Part shown: piece after piece, positions 57,701 to 64,000 of the stretch
Layout of the letters: every line of letters begins with the position of its first letter
Position numbering within the stretch: the stretch's first letter is position 1
Origin: Adiantum capillus-veneris
Taxonomy: Eukaryota; Streptophyta; Polypodiopsida; Polypodiales; Pteridaceae
Direction: 5' to 3'
DNA: 64,000 nt
Assembly: GCA_014529385.2 (NCBI GenBank)
Contig: CM043946.1
Location: forward strand, 37,648,058-37,712,057
Notes under the pieces: generated by a model
The model's input: only the letters and a program-made list of their open reading frames with translations
The model's database searches: none
Told to the model about the DNA's origin: nothing
Made by a program: the position numbers and the translations under genes

Positions 57701-58049
57701 ACGTCAGTTTAGCCGTAGCTAGATAGCATTAGTTTAGGGTTTCTCATAGCTTATGTATCATGAGACGGATTTTATACGTCTTTTTGAACCATGTATATTA
57801 TTACATTTGTCACCGCAGTTCCTTTTGCCAATCAATTCTTTATGCCTATGATGTTGTACAATTGTCATTATTACATTTGCCAATCAATTCATTTTGCCTA
57901 TGATATGTACAATTGTCAATTTTGCAAACAATGCGTCTTGTGGGTGACTATTTTGGGTCTATTATCTACCTTTGCACTTTTTTTAAAAAGTGAATCAACT
58001 ACAATATGGTTGATGGGTGGCAGGGCATTCAATGCCCTGCCACCAAAAA

Positions 58050-58309
58050 AAAATTCTCTCGGGCGTCGCTATAAGCGTTGCTATTTATGGCTCTGCAGCG
58101 TCGCTATAAGCGTCGCTATAGTCATCTGTGTAAACGTCGCTATAGGCGTCGCTATATGCGCCGCTATATAGCGACGCTTATAGTGACGCATATAGCGACG
58201 CTCTCGTAGCGACGCTCGTAGCGACGGTTTTAGCGACGCCGAGGGTTATAAAAACCCAATGTATTTCCGTCGCTAACAGCGTCACAAGAGCACACAACCT
58301 CTTGTAGTG
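58050..58309. promoter_or_regulatory. 3' subterminal repeats of CACTA-B
   Basis: Dense GCGTCGCTATA and TAGCGACGC units in both orientations form imperfect hairpins. The array is followed by GGGTTATAAAAACCC near 58243-58257 and the terminal repeat. Confidence 0.85.
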
Positions 58310-58491
58310 CTATAAGCGTCGCTATATATCGACGCTCATAGCGATGCATATAACGACGCCTATAGCGACGCATATAGCGATGCTCTCGTAGTGACGCTAT
58401 TAGCGACGGTTTTAGCGACGCCGGGGGTTATAAAAACCCAGTGTATTTCCGTCGCTAACAACGTCACAAGAGCACACAACCTCTTGTAGTG
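58310..58491. promoter_or_regulatory. 3' terminus of CACTA-A, right part
   Basis: A near-copy of the last 180 bases of CACTA-B. It carries TAGCGACGC repeats, GGGTTATAAAAACCC and the terminal repeat. The two element ends therefore lie in tandem. Confidence 0.92.
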
Positions 58492-60130
58492 ATATCTTAT
58501 GAATTGAGAATGGAATTTTAATTTACCTAGAAACCTTTTCAGGTGCTCTGTTGGTGTTGATGGTTTGATATCTAGAATGGCTTTCACCTTTTTAGGATCA
58601 ATCATGATCCCTTGCTTTGACACAATGTGTTCTAGGAGGATTCTAGACTTAACTGAAAATGCACACTTTTCAGGGTTAATTTCTATTCGTGTATCACTGC
58701 ATCTCTACAAGAATAGCCTTAAATGGAAAAGATGCTTGCCTTGTGTCCTACTACGCTGAAATCATCCACAAAGAATGTCATAAAATCAGTCAGGTAGTCG
58801 TCATAAGATATTTCTTGCACCATCCTTTGAAATGTAGCTGGTGCATTCTTCAGACCAAACATCATCACTGTGGCCACAAAAACTCTCCATTATATGACAA
58901 GTGCCATTTTATCTCTATCTTCCAGAGCCATCTTCACTTGGTTGTAGCCACTAAAACCATCTAAGAAGGTATACATTTCCCTTTTGGCCACCTCATTGCA
59001 AGGGAAATGGGTTTGAGATGGTCGCCACATTAGGCCATCTCTAGTCAACCCATACCTTGATTTTTATGTTCTTTATGGGGACCACTACTATGGGAGACAT
59101 CCATGTGGCTTTGTCTATCGGATATATGAACCCTTAACAGTCTATCAATTTCCTCTTTCATTTGTTTGGCATAGTTTGTGTCCATTCTCTATCTTTGTTG
59201 TTTGACCAGCGCTGCTCCTTATTCAAATTAATCTTATGCTCGTAAAATTTGGGTTTCTGTCTTTTGTGTCTGTGTATGACCAAGAAAACACATCCTTGTA
59301 TTCTTCCAACAACATAAGTAGCTGTTCTTGGAACTTTTTTTGAGTTATGTACTGATTTTCATCATCTTTTCTTCCTCTAGCATGCCTATATTAACCTCTT
59401 GTGGTTGATCAAGTTTTACTTGCACAGTTGGTTTTGCCTCTTTTAACGCTTACTCTTACATCCATGCCTTCACATACTTCTTGGCTTGTTCACTTTTCCC
59501 TTGTACTAGGCTTTTTCTTTGCACTAAGTCCTTCAGACTTTTGAGTCCCAACTGCCATTTTTTGCTAACCTTCTCTAATAGCCAATCTATGGGAACTAAG
59601 AATAGAGGCATTAGATCCAGGTTTTGCTTCAATAGTGCCTCCTCTTTATCATCTTCCAGTCCTTCTGCCATGTTGCATGAGTCCTTCTTCCATGTCTCTA
59701 CATGCTTCTATGTTAAGGACAATTCTCTTTTTGCCTTGTTGTTTCCAAAGATATTATTTTCTTTTCTTTTCTCATAGATTGTCCCAATCATGCTTCACTA
59801 TTTGGCATCCCTCAACCAAGGCCTCCCTAGATGTAGTTGATACCTAGCAATTGTCTCCCTTTTGCATTGGTATGACTACCAGATATAAGAGAAATTCCAT
59901 GCCATTTATATTGGCTTTGACATTCCTTAACAATCGTTTGGAGATCATTGTGCTAATATCGACCATTCTAATTTTGAATGGAATGGTTTTGAAGTCAAGA
60001 TTTAATCTCTTCTTGCTTCCTCAGAGATTACTTGACTTTGGAGACTCTATTTTGAGTTCCCAGTGCCTAGACAGGCACTTGGACTTCTCTTTGGTCCCCG
60101 GACACTTGCCCCCACCCCATTCGTTGGTCA
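58492..60130 (-). pseudogene. pol: Gypsy copy 3 pol, degraded protease and reverse transcriptase
   Basis: The minus-strand translation shows protease-end blocks near 59800-59860 (E-A-L-V-E-G-C-Q, V-K-H-D-W-D-N), an acidic linker (59456-59671), Y-A-K-Q-M-K-E-E-I-D-R-L-L near 59140-59180, and the RT end I-D-P-K-K-V-K-A-I-L and R-F-L-G-K-L-K-F-H-S-Q-F-I-R-Y at 58492-58610. The middle is very rich in stops. It is a different lineage from Gypsy copies 1 and 2. CACTA-A inserted between R-Y and I-A-H. Confidence 0.78.
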
Positions 60131-61080
60131 AATAGTCACCGACAACTCATTTTTCACCCAAAAAAGGCCATAATTGGACCAATTAAAAGGTGCCCAAATA
60201 GAGAACCATGTCGGCTAAGAAGAGAGAGAAAATTACTTGGGATAAGAGCCAAAAAAATCCCCTTTTCAATAGCTGCAATTATCTGCACACCCTTTTTCCT
60301 AACAGAGACTAGGTTTTTTGGAGCTTTTGAGAGATACCCAAACTTCAAAAGCTTGTAACTCTCTCGTCTGTTGTCGGAATCAAGCATATGGATACTCTAT
60401 GGATATCTACACGGCACGAGATTCATTTTTATGGTCTTGGTTTTCATCAATTTTAATCATGGTTTGGGTTAGTGTTGTTTCCCGTTGGACTTTACATGTG
60501 TTCAACATAGGTGTTTTCCGCAGCTTTATGGTGTTTTCTTCCGATGGTGTGGTGTGTGCAAGGCTATAGAGGTTCTCATTTTCCTTCTTGTTTGCATGCT
60601 AACAGTGTCAATCGCGGTGCATATACCCTTGTTATATTCCCTTAAAGTGGGTTTGACATGACGCATGTCAATGCCTGATGCACCTTTGGCATACACTACT
60701 ACACTGACCTCTTTCTCCACCAACATGGTGGTAGAGCGGTCTATTGACATAGAAGCTCCAAAAGTTAGAGAGATTTCTTCGAGGATGAGAAAGTTAGGAG
60801 CCTCAAAAACATAAAGTGAAGAGCCTTAAAGGGAGGAGGGGCCACAACGACGGGGTTTTTTGGCCAATAAGGCCATAGAGCAGTGGTAGAGAAAACGTGC
60901 AATTGTTCTTTGCACCTGTCACCGTCCAATGGTCACCATCACATTAACTTTGATTGTTGACATTTCAGGTTATTTCAAATAGAACTCACACCATATAATT
61001 TTAATAGTTGATGGTTCACATCATGGCTTGCTTAATAGACTACGAATAATATTTGTTTGAATTGGTTGTATGCAATGTTA
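60131..61080. other. unassigned region, possibly the 5' part of Gypsy copy 3
   Basis: Only short minus-strand frames are seen (for example K-E-V-S-V-V-V-Y-A-K-G near 60700). No motif was recognised and no repeat found. Confidence 0.4.
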
Positions 61081-61090
61081 AATACTATTT

Positions 61091-61095
<5 letters not shown>

Positions 61096-61157
<62 letters not shown>

Positions 61158-61300
61158 ACCTTTGAAATTTGTTGGTAATCATGACTCTTTAAGTTTTCTT
61201 TGTAATGAAGCCTTACTAGAACATTTTCATCAGGTGTGTGTGTGTGTGTGTATGTACGTGCATCACACTCTCTCTCTCTCTCCCTCTCTCTGTCTCTCCC
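61096..61300. repeat. AT, GT and CT microsatellites
   Basis: An AT run at about 61096-61145, GT at about 61233-61250 and CT at about 61265-61300. Confidence 0.95.
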
Positions 61301-61483
61301 CCCTTTAACATATCAAATTTATTGCTCAATTTTTTCCAGCAAAAAATGTTGCCTTCTTAAGGCCATCGTGAAGTCTTCACCTTGTTTTTATTTAGGGAGG
61401 ATATTGCAAAAGCTAAAGGCTTGGGGAATCAAAAAAGAAAGGCTAAGGGTGTATATACTAAGCATTGTCTAAGTTGGGATAAA

Positions 61484-61712
61484 AACAATTTCTCAAGACT
61501 TGATACTTAAGACAAACCCTATTGAGGCTTTGCGTGCTACTTCAATCACCATGGCATCTGGGGACTTTGCTTGCGAGGGGTTCGGAGCTGGGGTACTCAT
61601 AGGAGCCACCTACAGCAAGAAGTGTCCAAATGTCTTGGAGGATGTAGATCTTCTTGGTGGTTTTGACCTTGGGAGACGAAGGTGTTGCCTGTTATCACAA
61701 CCACCCACATAA
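61484..61712 (+). pseudogene. short unrecognised open sequence
   Basis: It reads I-E-A-L-R-A-T-S-I-T-M-A-S-G-D-F and G-A-G-V-L-I-G-A-T-Y before a stop at 61710-61712, just before the putative LTR. It may be a fragment truncated by that insertion. Family unknown. Confidence 0.25.
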
Positions 61713-62462
61713 TGTCAATCGGGTGGATCGAAACCCGGTTAGTGCATGGATGCACCAAATGCGATGGATTGAGGGCTCTAATGAGAGAGTAGGAGTTAGT
61801 GATTAGGAAAGAGAGAATTCAAGAAGAGATGGGAAGCTCTTCGCACACACACCTCGATCCATCACTCAACTCTCACAAGCTCAAGAACATGATGTTAATC
61901 TCTCACTAATGATTAACATTCACACACAAAATCATGCACACACAAGCATATGGAAGCCAAGATTATAGAAATGCAATGCCATTGCCTCAACACACACACA
62001 CACACACACACTAATTGAGCACACACATGAAGAAAGCACACAACACATTAAAAAATTAGCAAGAGGAGAGAATGATTAGATAAATTTAGAGACAAATAAT
62101 CACAAATCTAAGCATCACAACACATAAAGACACGGGAGAGAAGCATAGAGAGACAAATAGCTTTGCATTATCAGCCCAATGCTAGCCACAATGTGAGAGG
62201 GGAGCTCCATCTCCATAGCCACCTCTCTCTCTACTCTTCACCCTAGCTCTCCAAAGAATGAGCTTCACATTGTGGCATTTGAAATTTATACCTAGGTTTT
62301 TTTGAGAAGTGATCTGCCACCCAAATGTGCATAAAAGTCCTAGGCTCACAAATACGAGCTGGAACTTTCATAGAGCCCGCAGATATAAGAAAGGTACATA
62401 TACACATGTATGTATACATCAATGTAAGCACAATGCATGTCATTGACACTCGTTCGTCAACA
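61713..62462 (-). repeat. 3' LTR of a minus-strand LTR element extending beyond the window
   Basis: The minus strand has GGAAGGGGAGAT followed by TGTTGACGAACGAGTG, a polypurine tract followed by an LTR start. The other end, TGTCAATCGGG on the plus strand at 61713, is a guess from the TG/CA rule. The internal CA and short-repeat texture resembles the AATTC LTR. The partner LTR would lie right of 64000. Confidence 0.55.
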
Positions 62463-62474
62463 ATCTCCCCTTCC
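62463..62474 (-). promoter_or_regulatory. polypurine tract candidate
   Basis: GGAAGGGGAGAT on the minus strand beside the putative LTR at 61713-62462. Confidence 0.55.
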
Positions 62475-64000
62475 GAGGCTTTGTCATCCCTGACAAAGCC
62501 ATTTCGAGGTAGAAATTCAATGTGCTTGCAAAAGAAAAATGTCGATGAGGTAGAAAGCTGAATTATATGGCAATAAAGCATGAGGAGAATCTAAAGCACA
62601 TGTGGAAATGAGTAAATGAAAATAATTATGAAATGTTACACTTCCATTAAGGACAAATAAATTACATTTTGCTAAAACTAATCAATCAAGAGTTTTGGGC
62701 TTATGGATGAATCTATCGATTAATTAGCTATGACTAAGGTTAAAACAACTACTCTAGTACTAGCTAAGTTAGGAAAATTATCTAAATTCTTGATTCCCTA
62801 ATTGTGCCTTTTAGCTTTGTTTAGTCAACTAACTCTCACAAATCCAAGCAAAAGCTTGAATTTTACACTTTAAGCTCAATGGAAGTAATTTTCATGTCAT
62901 TGTTCTTTTTTTCTCTTTTTCTCTTCATTTTTCTTTCTTTCACATTGGTTCAAGATTATTTGACATGTGTATTTATTTTGTATGCTCGGGGCTTTTTGCT
63001 TCTCAAAGAAAAGAGCCCACACTAGGAACCTCTAGGGCTCTACTATCATGGGTTATACATGTGAGTGAAGTACCAAATCAAGCTGGGATCTCTCTTCCCG
63101 CTTAAGATTTTATATTTGTGGCACTTTTACTTTTTGCTTCCATTTACTTTGTATTCTCACTAGTGTCCTTTGTTGTTTAAGTGAGCAAGCCTCTCTATGT
63201 CTAGAACACTCCTAAGGTCTCAAACAATCAAACAATTTTACCAACTAGGACTAGCGGTCAAGTAAATGAGTTAACCTAAAGTCATGGTCTCCTAACATGA
63301 AGGCTCATCTATCAGACTAAACTGTAGTTCAATCAACCTAAGAAAATAAAAATTTATACATCGATAATGGTAGATAACATAACCGAATGCACTCAATCAA
63401 ACCATGGAAAACCACAATTAGCAAATATAAATACTCATAAGCATGAATCATGGAAACTAGTACACCTAGAGGTATGGGATGTGTCTATATCTCTGGAAGA
63501 AAAATGCAATGCAGAAGGTAGATCTATCCATGCTACGTGAAAGCTCAAGTCCATCTATGCTACAAAATCATCAACAAAACACTACCACCTAGAAAGGTGT
63601 GGCAACATAGAAATGAAAGTTTTATTATTTAAATGCAAATAAAAGGAAGTCCTATACTAAGGTCTCATACCTGGATGCCTAGAGGGAACAAACCCTAAGG
63701 GAAAAAAGTAGCTCTAGTATAAGTGCACGTGTTTAGTACACCATAGTCAATTTGCACAAGTCAAGGGTCTAGTGCAACTCGGAGGGATAAGAGAACTCTC
63801 TCCAAACAATAAAATCTGCAATTTTCTAGCTCTCTTTCTAATGGTCATTCACTTGATAGCACCTAGATCCATGTCAATGGTAATATATGTAGCTCAAGTA
63901 ATGTGTCTAGGGATGACATCAATCTATGATTGTATGGTCAATGAACTCTATGGCTCAAGATCCCTTACAGACTGAGTCTTGCCTAGCTCTAGGTCAACAA
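62475..64000 (-). other. internal region of the minus-strand element, no coding seen
   Basis: AT-rich, with only short frames and no Gag, RT or integrase motif. It starts with a short inverted pair (GGCTTTGTCATCCCTGACAAAGCC in two halves near 62476-62502). Confidence 0.45.

Larger units (their letters stand above)
50794..58309 (+). mobile_element. CACTA-B: En/Spm transposon nested in CACTA-A, TSD CTA
   Basis: CACTACAAGAGG at 50794-50805 and its complement at 58298-58309 form the ends. CTA duplications flank it (50791-50793 and 58310-58312). 7516 bp. It is collinear and nearly identical with CACTA-A over most of its length, so it is the same family inserted into a relative's 3' subterminal repeats. 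It carries nearly complete transposase exons and a second gene with one stop. Its 5' terminus has the correct CACTA. Confidence 0.96.
44554..58491 (+). mobile_element. CACTA-A: En/Spm transposon containing nested CACTA-B, TSD ATA
   Basis: The terminal inverted repeat CACTACAAGAGG appears as CAATACAAGAGG at 44554-44565 and as its complement at 58480-58491. 3-bp duplications ATA flank it (44551-44553 and 58492-58494). Subterminal GCGTCGCTATA/TAGCGACGC repeats crowd both ends, as expected for transposase-binding sites. Its own length, without CACTA-B, is about 6.4 kb. It encodes a truncated transposase and an open second gene. Its 5' terminus has one mismatch in CACTA, which may impair mobility. 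Confidence 0.95.

Overview
The window is a land-plant nuclear repeat landscape, and I find no intact single-copy host gene in it. It contains Ty3/Gypsy and Ty1/Copia LTR retrotransposons, two En/Spm (CACTA) DNA transposons, long CT/GA/CA/AT microsatellites, and fragments of two plant gene families: pentatricopeptide repeat (PPR) genes and a heavy-metal-associated isoprenylated protein (HIPP) gene. A large seed-free plant genome such as a fern is a plausible source, because of the PPR fragment style and the Gypsy lineage, but that assignment is an inference.

Layout. 1-9249: Gypsy-1 (+), 5' LTR cut by the window edge, pol broken by stops and frameshifts, LTR carrying PPR remnants. 9250-11950: disrupted unrecognised gene sequence (+) containing a 210-bp foldback. 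11960-13930: 21-bp tandem repeats with higher-order copies, split by a solo LTR (12775-13594, TSD ACCTT). 13990-14989: decayed two-exon gene (-). 15344-31170: a 15.8-kb LTR element (-), 921-bp LTRs, TSD AATTC, with a gag-like polyprotein but no visible reverse transcriptase, itself split by a 5.5-kb Copia element (+; 16622-22118; 192-bp LTRs; TSD TGGAG). 31171 to about 42120: Gypsy-2 (-), a relative of Gypsy-1, with a 2.7-kb insertion (family X) in gag. About 42150-44391: second family-X copy. 44392-60130: old Gypsy-3 pol (-), interrupted at its reverse transcriptase by CACTA-A (44554-58491, TSD ATA), which is interrupted in its 3' subterminal repeats by CACTA-B (50794-58309, TSD CTA). 60130-64000: unresolved sequence, then a minus-strand LTR (about 61713-62462) and leader-like AT-rich DNA.

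How the parts relate. The insertions form a readable order: Gypsy-3, then CACTA-A, then CACTA-B; and separately AATTC element, then Copia. The CACTA pair is complementary: A has lost the middle of its transposase but keeps an open second gene, while B keeps nearly all the transposase but has a stop in the second gene. Both carry part of a HIPP gene; the copy in A still ends in a CaaX-type tail. Both Gypsy relatives carry PPR coding remnants inside their LTRs, so that capture predates their divergence.

Limits: all family calls come from motif recognition by eye. Edges supported by target-site duplications or by re-joined reading frames are firm; others are marked approximate.
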